DNA of 64,000 bases from Pectobacterium aquaticum (lineage in GTDB: Bacteria > Pseudomonadota > Gammaproteobacteria > Enterobacterales > Enterobacteriaceae). The translations under genes and the position numbers were made by a program. The stretch is taken from contig NZ_CP086253.1 of the NCBI RefSeq assembly GCF_003382565.3, positions 2,480,001-2,544,000 of the forward strand, given 5' to 3'. Shown in pieces: positions 42,135-51,134 of this stretch. Positions within the stretch are counted from its first letter, which is position 1. Each line of letters begins with the position of its first letter. A model generated the notes under the pieces. That model saw only the letters and a list, made by a program, of their open reading frames with translations. It searched no databases and was not told the DNA's origin.

Positions 42135-42641
42135 TTAGGTTGACGGTGCTGCCGCAGACATTTTTTTCAGATCCTGATCGATGAAGAACAGGCCGCCTTC
42201 GCTGGCTTTGACTAACGCAAGTTTGTCCAGAATAGAACGGAACAGTTTCTCTTCTTCGTGCTGCTCAGCAACGTACCATTGCAGGAAGTTAAATGTGGAG
42301 TAATCCTGCAGCGCCATCGCCTCATGTGCCAGCTCATTAATTTTTGCTGTAATGAGCTGTTCGTGTTCATAGGTCAGCTTGAAGACATCAGCCAGTGAAT
42401 CAAAATCAATCGGAGGTGCAGCAATCGCGCCTAATACAGGCAGGCTTCCGGTGTCGTCCAGATAGTCAAACAGGCGCTGCATGTGCTGCATTTCTTCCTG
42501 AGAATGCGTCTTCAGGAAGCTGGATGCGCCTTCAAAACCTTTGTCACCGCACCATGCACTCATTTGCAGATACAAATTCGCGGAATAAAACTCCAGATTA
42601 AGTTGCTCATTCAGCTTCTGAATCATTTCTTTTTTTAACAT
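42135..42641 (-). CDS. ftnA: Bacterial ferritin
   Basis: 168 aa, 24-mer iron storage protein of the cytoplasm. Ferroxidase residues E17, Y24, E50 and H53 are in place (LNLEFYSANLY and QEEMQHM), with the second-site Glu in TYEHEQ and AEQHEEE. The C-terminus ends in SAAAPST. The 372-bp upstream gap to holE is very AT-rich and contains a Fur-like repeat. In E. coli, ftnA is activated by Fur-Fe2+, which removes H-NS. Confidence 0.96.
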   Translation of the reverse strand: MLKKEMIQKLNEQLNLEFYSANLYLQMSAWCGDKGFEGASSFLKTHSQEEMQHMQRLFDYLDDTGSLPVLGAIAAPPIDFDSLADVFKLTYEHEQLITAKINELAHEAMALQDYSTFNFLQWYVAEQHEEEKLFRSILDKLALVKASEGGLFFIDQDLKKMSAAAPST

Positions 42642-42767
42642 GCTAACTCCCTATTTTCCCGGCAGGTGAAATTATTTAGGGCATTATGCCTGAAAAAATA
42701 AAATAAAAAACACTTTATTAACATTGATAATTAATTAACAAAAATAATAATTAAATCAACAACATGA

Positions 42768-42792
42768 GATAATGTTATTGATATTTATTATC
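42768..42792. promoter_or_regulatory. Possible Fur-binding site upstream of ftnA
   Basis: GATAAT and ATTATC half-sites are arranged as an inverted repeat 13 bp apart in AT-rich DNA 127 bp upstream of ftnA. The spacing is not that of a canonical 19-bp Fur box, so this is tentative. The rest of 42642-43013 shows no gene. Confidence 0.35.
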
Positions 42793-43013
42793 ACTTAACC
42801 CTCAAGGTAAATATATTATTGCGAATCGTTTTTATTATCAAAAAATAACAACCGCGAGAGATATCATTTATGACGCTTTGGTATTAAAAATGATTCCCAT
42901 TTCGTAGTGAGAATAATAAACATCCACATGATAAGGTGAACACTTGCCATTTCTCTGTCACTACTTTACCGTGACACGCATCAGTCTGTGGCCAATAGGC
43001 AGGAGAAAATGGT

Positions 43014-43244
43014 ATGGGATACAATCTGGCAGAATTGTCCAAAGAAGATATGGATAAAATTAACGTGGACTTGGCGGCGTCAGGCGTTGCCTTCAAAGAA
43101 CGTTACAATATGCCGGTCATACCAGAGGTCGTTGAGAGAGAGCAACCCGAGCACTTGCGTAACTACTTTCGCGAACGCGTGATGTTTTACCGCCAGCGGT
43201 CGCTACAGTTCTCTCGTTTACCCTACGAACCCAAGTCTAAATAG
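43014..43244 (+). CDS. holE: DNA polymerase III theta subunit
   Basis: 76 aa, the E. coli length. It binds and stabilises the epsilon proofreading subunit. It has the conserved MDKINVDLAASGVAFKERYN, MPVIPEVVEREQPEHLR and the end LSRLPYEPKSK. CAGGAGAAA precedes the ATG. Confidence 0.96.
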   Translation: MGYNLAELSKEDMDKINVDLAASGVAFKERYNMPVIPEVVEREQPEHLRNYFRERVMFYRQRSLQFSRLPYEPKSK

Positions 43245-43394
43245 CAATTCCCCTCTAAAGCTGCCTTGCCGTGGAAAACATCCCTTTCCACGGGTTACAT
43301 TCTTACACAGCAAAAACGATTTTCTGCTTGCATATCGGCCCGCACAAGAGGTTAATGGAGTAGCAACCTACCCTTTTATCACACGAGGCAAGAT

Positions 43395-43505
43395 ATGAGT
43401 AAAGGTTTGGATAGCAAAAAGAACAGTAAGAAGAAGCCACTAAAAACGGCAGCCGAAAAACGTGCCGATAAAAAGGCGAAGAAACCACAGGCTGATATTA
43501 CCTGA
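43395..43505 (+). CDS. 36-residue Lys-rich small protein
   Basis: ATG to TGA encodes MSKGLDSKKNSKKKPLKTAA and a tail EKRADKKAKKPQADIT, with CGAGG 8 nt upstream. About a third of the residues are Lys or Arg, so it is strongly basic and probably unstructured. Similar short Lys-rich proteins exist in enterobacteria, but I cannot name this one. Nucleic-acid or ribosome binding is a guess from charge alone. It lies 150 bp after holE and is convergent with ptrB. Confidence 0.6.
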   Translation: MSKGLDSKKNSKKKPLKTAAEKRADKKAKKPQADIT

Positions 43506-43541
43506 GATGTAATGTGACCTAAGTAATGAGCCATGCCGATC

Positions 43542-43567
43542 GGGTAAACCCCAAAATGGGTTTACCC
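43542..43567. repeat. Perfect hairpin between the Lys-rich ORF and ptrB
   Basis: GGGTAAACCC and GGGTTTACCC form a 10-bp stem with a 6-nt loop between converging genes. No T-tract follows on either strand, so it may be a factor-assisted terminator or an mRNA 3'-end stabiliser. Confidence 0.6.
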
Positions 43568-43589
43568 TCATAATCACAGTTGTTATCTC

Positions 43590-45641
43590 TTATTCGCGCG
43601 CATCCTCAACCATTTCAAGCACCATCAGCAGAAAAGCATATTCCAACGCAATATCATCGTACCGTTTGAAACGACCGGATTTTCCGCCGTGCCCCGCATC
43701 CATATCGGTGTATAGCAGCACCAAACGATCGTCTATTTTGACTTCCCGCAATTTCGCCACCCACTTCGCAGGTTCCCAATACTGAACCTGAGAGTCGTGT
43801 AACCCGGTAGTCACCAGCAAATGCGGATAGCGTTGCGCGGTAATTCCATCATAGGGGCTATATTGCTTGATATAGTCATAATAGATTTTTTCATTCGGAT
43901 CGCCCCACTCGTCATACTCGCCGGTCGTCAACGGGATAGACTCATCCAGCATTGTCGTCAGCACATCAACGAAGGGAACCTGGGCAACAACGCCCTTAAA
44001 TAGATCGGGAGCCATGTTCACTACCGCGCCCATCAATAGTCCACCCGCACTGCCCCCCATCGCGAACATCTTATCCCTGTCACCATAACCTTTTTCTATC
44101 AATGCCTGAGACACATCGATGAAGTCGGTGAAGGAATGCATTTTATTGAGCAGGCGACCATCGTCGTACCACTGTTGACCTAGCTCACCGCCACCGCGTA
44201 TATGCGTTAAGGCAAAGACGAACCCTCTGTCCAGCAAGCTCAGACGGCTAACGCTAAAATCGGGATCCATACTATGGCTATAAGCGCCATAGCCATAGAC
44301 CAGTATCGGGTTCTTACCAGGGCTGAAATGGTCGCGATGATAAACGAGGGAAACAGGCACATCGACGCCATCTCGAACCGTGATCCACAAGCGTTCGCTC
44401 CGGTAATTGTCTGGGGAGAAATCCTTCACTTCGGCTTGTTTAAGTAACTGCTGTTCCCCCGTATCCAGATTCAATTCATACAGCGTACTAGGCGTTGTCA
44501 TTGATGAATAGCCATACCGCATCAATGCCGTTTCTGGCGTAGGGTTGTACGACAGCCACGTCACATAGCTCGCATCATTAAAGGTGATCGCTTTTTCTTC
44601 CTGTGTATGCCAGTGAATCTGGCGTAAGCGGGTCAAACCGCGTTCCCTTTCTTCAACCACCAGCCAATCACGGAAAAGCTCAAAGCTCTCCAGCACACGG
44701 TTTTCACATGGTGCAATCAGCGTTTCCAGCGTTTGTTCATCGGGCTTATCTGAACGGTAGAGGCCAAAATTTTTACCTTCTCGATTGGAGCGCAGATAAA
44801 ACTTATCCTGATAGTGATCGATGCCATATTCATGATCTTTTCGACGTGGAATGCCTACCTGCGGCACCGCGTCCGGGCGCGTAGCGTCAAGCAATAGCAC
44901 CTCGCTCGTCGTGGTGCTACTGAGATAAATGGTGATGTAGTGCTCTGATGTCGTTTTACTCAGGCTAACGTAATAGGTATCGTCTTTCTCTTCATAGACC
45001 AGCTCATCCAACGCCGGATCGCTCCCCAGACGGTGGCGATAGACCTGATACGGCAACAGCGTTTTCTCATGTTTGCGCACGTAATACAGAACTGTTGAAT
45101 CCGCCGACCATTCTGCCCCTGCGGTTACATTTTCGATCACATCCGGTAGCCATTCGCCGCTGTTCAGATCGCGAAAACGAAGCGTGTACTGTCGACGGGA
45201 TAAAAAGTCCTCCGAGAGCGCCAGCAGCGTGTTATCAGGGCTAACCTCAAGCGTGCCGAGACTATAAAACTCATGCCCTTCCGCACGTTGATTCCCATCC
45301 AGCAGCGTTTCCCATGCGTCTGTTGCCTGCTCAGGTTGACGCAGATAGATGGCATACTCTTTACCCTGCTCATAGCGACTTTGGTAGCAATAGCCTTTTC
45401 TGACATACGGCACAGACATATCCGTCGACGGAATCCGTTTGACCATTTCGTCATACAGTGACCGTTTGCGTGCGTCATGAGGTGCCATGACGGCTTTGCT
45501 ATAGGCATTTTCCTGCTTCAGATAGTCCAACACCTGCGGATCGGTACGCTGGTCATCACGCAGCCAGTAATAATTGTCGATGCGCGTATCGCCATGTGTA
45601 CTTAGTGCATGGGGTCTTTTTTCAGCTTGAGGTGTCTTCAT
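43590..45641 (-). CDS. ptrB: Oligopeptidase B
   Basis: 683 aa from the ATG at 45641 (MKTPQAEKRPHALSTHGD). An upstream in-frame extension overlaps the purT promoter region and is rejected. An S9A serine peptidase that cuts after Lys and Arg in short peptides. An N-terminal beta-propeller (about 70-400) is followed by the hydrolase domain with the nucleophile in GGSAGGLLMG, HDSQVQYWEP near the Asp region and the catalytic His in DAGHGGKSG. Confidence 0.96.
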   Translation of the reverse strand: MKTPQAEKRPHALSTHGDTRIDNYYWLRDDQRTDPQVLDYLKQENAYSKAVMAPHDARKRSLYDEMVKRIPSTDMSVPYVRKGYCYQSRYEQGKEYAIYLRQPEQATDAWETLLDGNQRAEGHEFYSLGTLEVSPDNTLLALSEDFLSRRQYTLRFRDLNSGEWLPDVIENVTAGAEWSADSTVLYYVRKHEKTLLPYQVYRHRLGSDPALDELVYEEKDDTYYVSLSKTTSEHYITIYLSSTTTSEVLLLDATRPDAVPQVGIPRRKDHEYGIDHYQDKFYLRSNREGKNFGLYRSDKPDEQTLETLIAPCENRVLESFELFRDWLVVEERERGLTRLRQIHWHTQEEKAITFNDASYVTWLSYNPTPETALMRYGYSSMTTPSTLYELNLDTGEQQLLKQAEVKDFSPDNYRSERLWITVRDGVDVPVSLVYHRDHFSPGKNPILVYGYGAYSHSMDPDFSVSRLSLLDRGFVFALTHIRGGGELGQQWYDDGRLLNKMHSFTDFIDVSQALIEKGYGDRDKMFAMGGSAGGLLMGAVVNMAPDLFKGVVAQVPFVDVLTTMLDESIPLTTGEYDEWGDPNEKIYYDYIKQYSPYDGITAQRYPHLLVTTGLHDSQVQYWEPAKWVAKLREVKIDDRLVLLYTDMDAGHGGKSGRFKRYDDIALEYAFLLMVLEMVEDARE

Positions 45642-45782
45642 GGCGTCGGATCTCGTTGTCTTGACATAAAATTTTCGTATTGCAAGAAGAGTGGCACGAT
45701 TGCCCGGCAATGCCAAGCCACGTCCTTATCTCTTGGTGCGCTTTTGCGCATCGCCTTCCACTGCATGCCCTCTTTAATGCGC

Positions 45783-45798
45783 ACGCAAACGTTTTCGT
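45783..45798 (+). promoter_or_regulatory. PurR operator of purT
   Basis: ACGCAAACGTTTTCGT is a full match to the PurR consensus ACGCAAACGTTTNCNT, 44 bp before the purT start. Confidence 0.93.
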
Positions 45799-45841
45799 TT
45801 ATACTGCGGCCATTTTTCACAACCCGATCAGGTATAAGGTT

Positions 45842-47020
45842 ATGTTAACGATTGGAACCGCCCTGCGTGCGGATGCCACACGAGTGATGCTGCTTGGCTC
45901 CGGTGAATTAGGCAAAGAAGTGGCGATTGAGTGTCAGCGCTTGGGAATCGAAGTGATTGCGGTCGATCGCTATGCCGATGCCCCCGCCATGCAGGTTGCG
46001 CATCGTAGCCACGTCATCAACATGTTGGATGGCGATGCATTAAAAGCGTTGGTTGAAGCCGAACGTCCTGATTACATCGTGCCGGAAATCGAAGCCATCG
46101 CAACTGACATGCTGGTGACGCTGGAAAAGCAGGGTCACCATGTTGTTCCTTGTGCCGAAGCGACGCGCCTGACAATGAATCGCGAAGGTATCCGTCGTCT
46201 GGCCGCTGAAACGCTCGGCGTTCCCACTTCCACCTACCGTTTTGCCGACAGCGAAGAGAACTTTCGTCAGGCAGTAGAGGCGATTGGTTACCCTTGTATT
46301 GTTAAGCCGGTTATGAGTTCCTCTGGCAAAGGGCAAAGCCTTATTCGCTCTGCTGAGCAGTTAGATCAGGCGTGGCACTATGCCCAGCAGGGTGGACGAG
46401 CAGGCGGCGGACGCGTCATCGTGGAAGGGCTGGTTAATTTTGATTTTGAGATCACCTTACTGACGATCCATGCGGTTGACGGCATTCATTTCTGTGCGCC
46501 AATCGGTCATCGACAGGAAGACGGCGACTACCGTGAATCCTGGCAACCACAGCAGATGAGCGCGCTGGCACAGGAACGCGCACAGAAGATGGCCAGCGAT
46601 GTCGTGAAAGCGCTCGGCGGCTATGGCCTGTTCGGCGTTGAGCTGTTCGTCTGCGGCGATGAGGTTATTTTCAGTGAAGTCTCCCCTCGCCCGCACGATA
46701 CCGGCATGGTGACGATGATTTCTCAGGATCTGTCCGAGTTTGCACTGCACGTGCGTGCTTTCCTGGGGCTGCCCATTGGCGCAGTTCGTCAGTATGGCGC
46801 ATCGGCTTCCGCCGTGATTTTACCGGAACTGGATAGCAACAACGTGCGTTATCAGGGGCTGGAAAGCGCACTGCTGCCTCATACGCAAATTCGTCTGTTT
46901 GGTAAACCGGATATCAGCGGCAAGCGCCGTATGGGTGTCGCGTTAGCCAGTGCGGAAACCACGGATGATGCCGTAGCCATCGCCAAGCGCGTTGCAGCGG
47001 GCGTAAAAATCAGCGGCTGA
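45842..47020 (+). CDS. purT: PurT, formate-dependent GAR transformylase
   Basis: 392 aa, the E. coli length, from the ATG at 45842 (MLTIGTALRADATRVMLLGS). The frame upstream is open but runs through the PurR box. An ATP-grasp enzyme that makes formyl-GAR from formate, ATP and GAR, the alternative to PurN. The N-terminal Rossmann-like domain has LLGSGELGKE. The ATP-grasp has KPVMSSSGKGQS and the metal site SEVSPRPHDTG. Confidence 0.96.
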   Translation: MLTIGTALRADATRVMLLGSGELGKEVAIECQRLGIEVIAVDRYADAPAMQVAHRSHVINMLDGDALKALVEAERPDYIVPEIEAIATDMLVTLEKQGHHVVPCAEATRLTMNREGIRRLAAETLGVPTSTYRFADSEENFRQAVEAIGYPCIVKPVMSSSGKGQSLIRSAEQLDQAWHYAQQGGRAGGGRVIVEGLVNFDFEITLLTIHAVDGIHFCAPIGHRQEDGDYRESWQPQQMSALAQERAQKMASDVVKALGGYGLFGVELFVCGDEVIFSEVSPRPHDTGMVTMISQDLSEFALHVRAFLGLPIGAVRQYGASASAVILPELDSNNVRYQGLESALLPHTQIRLFGKPDISGKRRMGVALASAETTDDAVAIAKRVAAGVKISG

Positions 47021-47080
47021 TACCGTTCTATTGCTGACGGGTGAAATCAGACATCACTGACGACAGATAAATTGCACGAC

Positions 47081-47112
47081 ATAAAAAAAGGCCACTCGCA
47101 GTGAGTGGCCTT
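47081..47112 (-). terminator. Rho-independent terminator of eda
   Basis: On the minus strand AAGGCCACTC, a 5-nt loop and GAGTGGCCTT are followed by TTTTTAT, 22 bp after the eda stop codon. Confidence 0.92.
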
Positions 47113-47134
47113 CGTCATTCAGTCACGAGCAAAC

Positions 47135-47776
47135 TTACGCTTTTGCACCCGCAACGGCTTCACGTGCCAGTTCCGTAATACGCGCGAAGTCACCGCTTTC
47201 CAGCGCGTCGTTCGGCACCAGCCAGGAGCCACCCACGCACAGCACGCTTTTCAGCGCCAGATAGTCGCGGTAGTTATTCGGCGTAATACCACCGGTTGGG
47301 CAAAAACGGATCTGAGCAAACGGACCTGCGATCGCCTGAAGCGCTTTCACACCGCCATTAGCTTCCGCTGGGAAGAATTTGAACTCACGCAGGCCGTAAT
47401 CCATACCCAGCATCAGTTCAGATACGGTGCTGATACCCGGGATCAACGGGATATTGCCTTCCGTTGCGGCTTTCAGCAGCGGCTCAGTCAGGCCTGGGCT
47501 GATGGCAAACTGCGCACCGGCCTCAACGACCGCAGCCAGTTGCTCAGGGTTTGTTACCGTACCCGCGCCCACGATGGCTTCCGGTACTTCTTTCGCAATC
47601 GCGCGAATCGCTTCGATGGCGCAGTCGGTACGCAATGTCAGTTCCAGAACGCGAACGCCGCCCGCGACTAACGCTTTTGCCATCGGCACCGCGTGTTCCA
47701 GTTTGTTGACCACAATCACAGGAACAACGGGACCCGTTGTCAAAATCTGTTCCGCGCTCGTTTTCCAGTTTTTCAT
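47135..47776 (-). CDS. eda: KHG/KDPG aldolase
   Basis: 213 aa from the ATG at 47776 (MKNWKTSAEQ) with GGAGATAAC upstream. Class I aldolase splitting 2-keto-3-deoxy-6-phosphogluconate into pyruvate and glyceraldehyde-3-phosphate. Active-site E45 (LELTLRT) and the Schiff-base K133 (REFKFFPAEA) are present. A TATAAT (47819-47814) and a C(UUCG)G hairpin lie just upstream. edd, between eda and zwf in E. coli, is missing, so KDPG should come mainly from pectin/KDG catabolism. Confidence 0.97.
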   Translation of the reverse strand: MKNWKTSAEQILTTGPVVPVIVVNKLEHAVPMAKALVAGGVRVLELTLRTDCAIEAIRAIAKEVPEAIVGAGTVTNPEQLAAVVEAGAQFAISPGLTEPLLKAATEGNIPLIPGISTVSELMLGMDYGLREFKFFPAEANGGVKALQAIAGPFAQIRFCPTGGITPNNYRDYLALKSVLCVGGSWLVPNDALESGDFARITELAREAVAGAKA

Positions 47777-47947
47777 CAAAAGTTATCTCCAGTCATGCCC
47801 GAAGGCATCATTAATTATATAGCGCGCCCCTGCCACAGGGATCTGCGTCGCCGCAGATGTCCGACCGCACCGTGAGCCATACATTAAAAACTGTGCGAGG
47901 CCGACCGTCCTCGGCCAGCCCCCCATTACTGACGTATTATCAAAAAA

Positions 47948-49423
47948 TTACTCAAACTCATTCCAGGAACGGCCATCGCGGGTAATCATCGCCACGGATG
48001 CCACCGGCCCCCAGCTTCCTGCCTGATACGGCTTCGGTGCATCGTTGTCCATCGACCACGCATCCATGATGGAATCCACCCACTTCCAGGCTTCTTCCAC
48101 TTCATCACGACGGACAAACAGCGCCTGAATCCCACGCATGGTTTCCAGCAGCAGACGCTCGTAAGCATCCGCTAAATGCTGCTGATTAAAGGTTTCCGAG
48201 AAGCTCAGATCCAGTTTTACCGTTTGCAGGCGGTGTTTGTGCTCTAACCCCGGGATTTTGTTCAGAATCTGAATTTCCACACCTTCATCCGGCTGCAAGC
48301 GAATGATCAGCTTGTTCTGCGGCAACTGCTGGTAGGAATCATGGAACAGGTTCAGCGCTGGGTTTTTAAAGTACACGACGACTTCTGAACATTTGGTCGG
48401 CAGACGTTTACCCGTACGCAGGTAGAACGGCACGCCAGACCAGCGCCAGTCGTCAATATCAACGCGAATCGAAACGAAGGTTTCCGTACTACTGCTTTTG
48501 TTCGCGCCCTCTTCTTCCAGATAGCCAGGCACTTTATGTCCCTGAACAAAACCCGCCGTGTATTGGCCGCGTACCGTCGTTTCATGCACGTTGGAGCGAT
48601 CGATACGACGCAGTGAACGCAGCACTTTCACTTTTTCATCACGGATGCGGTCTGTCGTCAAATCAGACGGCGGCGACATCGCAATCATCGTCAAAATTTG
48701 TAACAGGTGGTTCTGGATCATATCGCGCATCTGGCCGGCTTTATCAAAATAGCCCCAGCGCCCTTCAATCCCAACTTCCTCGGCTACCGTGATCTGCACA
48801 TGGTCGATCGTCCGGTTGTCCCAGTTTGAGGAGAACAGGGAGTTGGCAAAACGCAGCGCCAGCAGGTTCAGAACGGTTTCTTTACCCAGATAGTGGTCGA
48901 TACGGTAAACCTGACACTCGTTAAAGAATTCCGCGACCTGATCGTTAATGACGCGAGAAGACGCCAGATCGGTCCCAAGCGGTTTTTCCATTACCACGCG
49001 CGCGGGCTCTTTATTCAGCCCTGCGGTTCCCAACCCTTTGCAGATCGCACCGAATGTACTCGGCGGCATGGCAAAATAGTTGATAGTAGTCCGGTTTTTC
49101 TGGTCAAGCATCTTGCCCAGTTTGTTGAACGCTTTGGTGTCTTCCACATCAAGATTGCAGAAATCCAGCCGACTGCTTAGCGTTTCCCACAACTTATCGT
49201 CGATGGCTTCTTTCATAAAGGTGTCAAGCGCTTCGCGCACGACGCGGGTATACTCCGCTTTATCCCAATCCGCACGGCCCACCCCGATAATTCTGGTGTT
49301 CGCATGGATGTGACCTGCTTTTTCCAACTGGTAAAGGGAAGGCAGCAATTTACGGCGTGCCAGATCGCCCTTAGCACCGAAAATAACCAGATCGCACGCT
49401 TGGGCTGTTGAAGTTACCGCCAT
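47948..49423 (-). CDS. zwf: Glucose-6-phosphate 1-dehydrogenase
   Basis: 491 aa, the E. coli length, from the ATG at 49423 (MAVTSTAQACDLVIFGAKGD). GAGGAG stands 6 nt before it, which favours this start over the ATG two codons upstream. NADP site GAKGDLARR, active-site RIDHYLGKE. First step of the oxidative pentose phosphate pathway. A perfect HexR operator lies 25 bp upstream, and hexR is divergent. The 47777-47947 gap to eda shows a GC-rich hairpin (47899-47916) that may terminate zwf. Confidence 0.97.
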   Translation of the reverse strand: MAVTSTAQACDLVIFGAKGDLARRKLLPSLYQLEKAGHIHANTRIIGVGRADWDKAEYTRVVREALDTFMKEAIDDKLWETLSSRLDFCNLDVEDTKAFNKLGKMLDQKNRTTINYFAMPPSTFGAICKGLGTAGLNKEPARVVMEKPLGTDLASSRVINDQVAEFFNECQVYRIDHYLGKETVLNLLALRFANSLFSSNWDNRTIDHVQITVAEEVGIEGRWGYFDKAGQMRDMIQNHLLQILTMIAMSPPSDLTTDRIRDEKVKVLRSLRRIDRSNVHETTVRGQYTAGFVQGHKVPGYLEEEGANKSSSTETFVSIRVDIDDWRWSGVPFYLRTGKRLPTKCSEVVVYFKNPALNLFHDSYQQLPQNKLIIRLQPDEGVEIQILNKIPGLEHKHRLQTVKLDLSFSETFNQQHLADAYERLLLETMRGIQALFVRRDEVEEAWKWVDSIMDAWSMDNDAPKPYQAGSWGPVASVAMITRDGRSWNEFE

Positions 49424-49447
49424 GTTCATCTCCTCGTTGCAGGATGC

Positions 49448-49462
49448 TGTAATTTTATTACA
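49448..49462 (-). promoter_or_regulatory. HexR operator at zwf
   Basis: TGTAATTTTATTACA is an exact match to the HexR motif TGTARTNNNAYTACA described in proteobacteria, within a perfect 19-bp palindrome (49446-49464). It lies just upstream of the zwf ribosome-binding site, so bound HexR would block initiation or elongation. Confidence 0.88.
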
Positions 49463-49806
49463 GCGATAATGTACTCTTTTTGACTACAGCCAGTAAACCC
49501 ATCATAAAAATGCCAAATAATGGTCGGCATTGACTGAAAATCATGCATAAATCGGTCTGTGCAGTGGCTGAAGTCACTTATGCATTCGCCCTAAAACGAA
49601 ATTTTTCGTCGTTTCTGACAGTCGATTACTTTTCTGAAAGTTAGACACATGTCATGTTCTGGCAAAAAAAGGACCTAACTTAGCCTGTTGCCCTCTGCCA
49701 ACCACTACAGGGTCGTAGTATATTTTCACGACGTGCATTTTTTCACGTAATGCATGCCAGTGTACCTTTAGTTGGAATTGGAAAAAACTTACATGGCCCT
49801 TGTCGT

Positions 49807-50676
49807 ATGAATATGCTGGAAAAAATCCAGAGTCACTTAGAACTCTTGAGCAAATCAGAAAGAAAAGTTGCTGAAGTGATACTGAGCACTCCGCAGACGG
49901 CCATTCACTCCAGCATCGCAACCTTAGCCAAAATGGCCGATGTCAGCGAACCAACGGTTAATCGTTTTTGTCGCCGCCTTGAAACTAAAGGTTTTCCCGA
50001 TTTTAAACTACATCTGGCGCAAAGTCTGGCAAACGGTACACCGTATGTGAACCGTAACGTTGAAGAAGATGACAGCGTTGACGCCTATACCAGTAAAATT
50101 TTTGAATCCGCCATGGCTGGTCTAGAGCAGGTTAAATCCAGCCTGGATGTCACCGCCGTGAACCGCGCCGTGGATTTGCTGACGCAGGCGAAGAAAATCT
50201 CTTTCTTTGGTCTGGGTGCTTCCGCTGCGGTCGCACACGATGCGATGAACAAATTTTTCCGCTTCAATATCCCCGTTGTCTATTTCGATGACATCGTTAT
50301 GCAGCGCATGAGCTGTATGAATTCCAGCGACGGTGACGTCGTGGTATTGATATCCCACACAGGCAGAACCAAAAGTCTGGTCGACATGGCGCAGTTGGCA
50401 CGCGAAAACGACGCGACCGTTATCGCCATTACCTCGGACGGCACGCCGCTGGCGCGTGAGGCGTCGTTGGCCTTGCGGCTTGATGTGCCTGAAGATACCG
50501 ATGTTTATATGCCGATGGTGTCCCGCATCGCTCAGTTGACGCTGATCGACGTTCTGGCGACGGGCTTCACGCTACGCCGCGGGGAAAAATTTCGTGATAA
50601 CCTGAAACGGGTCAAAGAGGCCCTGCGTGAGTCACGCTTTGATAAAGACGAGCGATTGATTAACCCCTTCAGGTGA
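49807..50676 (+). CDS. hexR: HexR, RpiR-family repressor of central sugar metabolism
   Basis: 289 aa from the ATG at 49807 (MNMLEKIQSHLELLSKSERK). The frame is open 19 codons upstream without a ribosome-binding site. N-terminal helix-turn-helix (about 1-77, ATLAKMADVSEPTVNRFCRRL) and a SIS sugar-phosphate domain (about 125-260, FFGLGASAAVAHDAM). KDPG is the known ligand that releases HexR from DNA. It is divergent from zwf and followed by pykA, the E. coli order. Confidence 0.95.
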   Translation: MNMLEKIQSHLELLSKSERKVAEVILSTPQTAIHSSIATLAKMADVSEPTVNRFCRRLETKGFPDFKLHLAQSLANGTPYVNRNVEEDDSVDAYTSKIFESAMAGLEQVKSSLDVTAVNRAVDLLTQAKKISFFGLGASAAVAHDAMNKFFRFNIPVVYFDDIVMQRMSCMNSSDGDVVVLISHTGRTKSLVDMAQLARENDATVIAITSDGTPLAREASLALRLDVPEDTDVYMPMVSRIAQLTLIDVLATGFTLRRGEKFRDNLKRVKEALRESRFDKDERLINPFR

Positions 50677-50719
50677 TAGATAAGTTTTACGTTATGCTTT
50701 GTTTTTTAGCTATATTTTG

Positions 50720-50916
<197 letters not shown>

Positions 50917-51134
50917 ATGGAAAATGAGCGGTATCATCAACCTGTTTCATCTTGATATGGTCAGAGACTACGGGCATGGAAAGATGGCAGGGATTACCTG
51001 TACAGTATGATAATCAGACTCAACACGATGTTCGGATAACGCAGGTGAAATAGTTTTGTTGTAAAGTGACATTTTGCACCGTTATTCGACGCTTAATCGC
51101 AACACTACAGCTTCACAAGTGAACGGAGTTATAC

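Noticed and set aside
43542..43567. GGGTAAACCC hairpin as a standard rho-independent terminator
   Set aside because: The stem is perfect, but neither strand has a T-tract after it.
51040..51110. HexR box upstream of pykA
   Set aside because: TGTAAAGTGACA was considered but lacks the 15-bp TGTARTNNNAYTACA spacing and symmetry.
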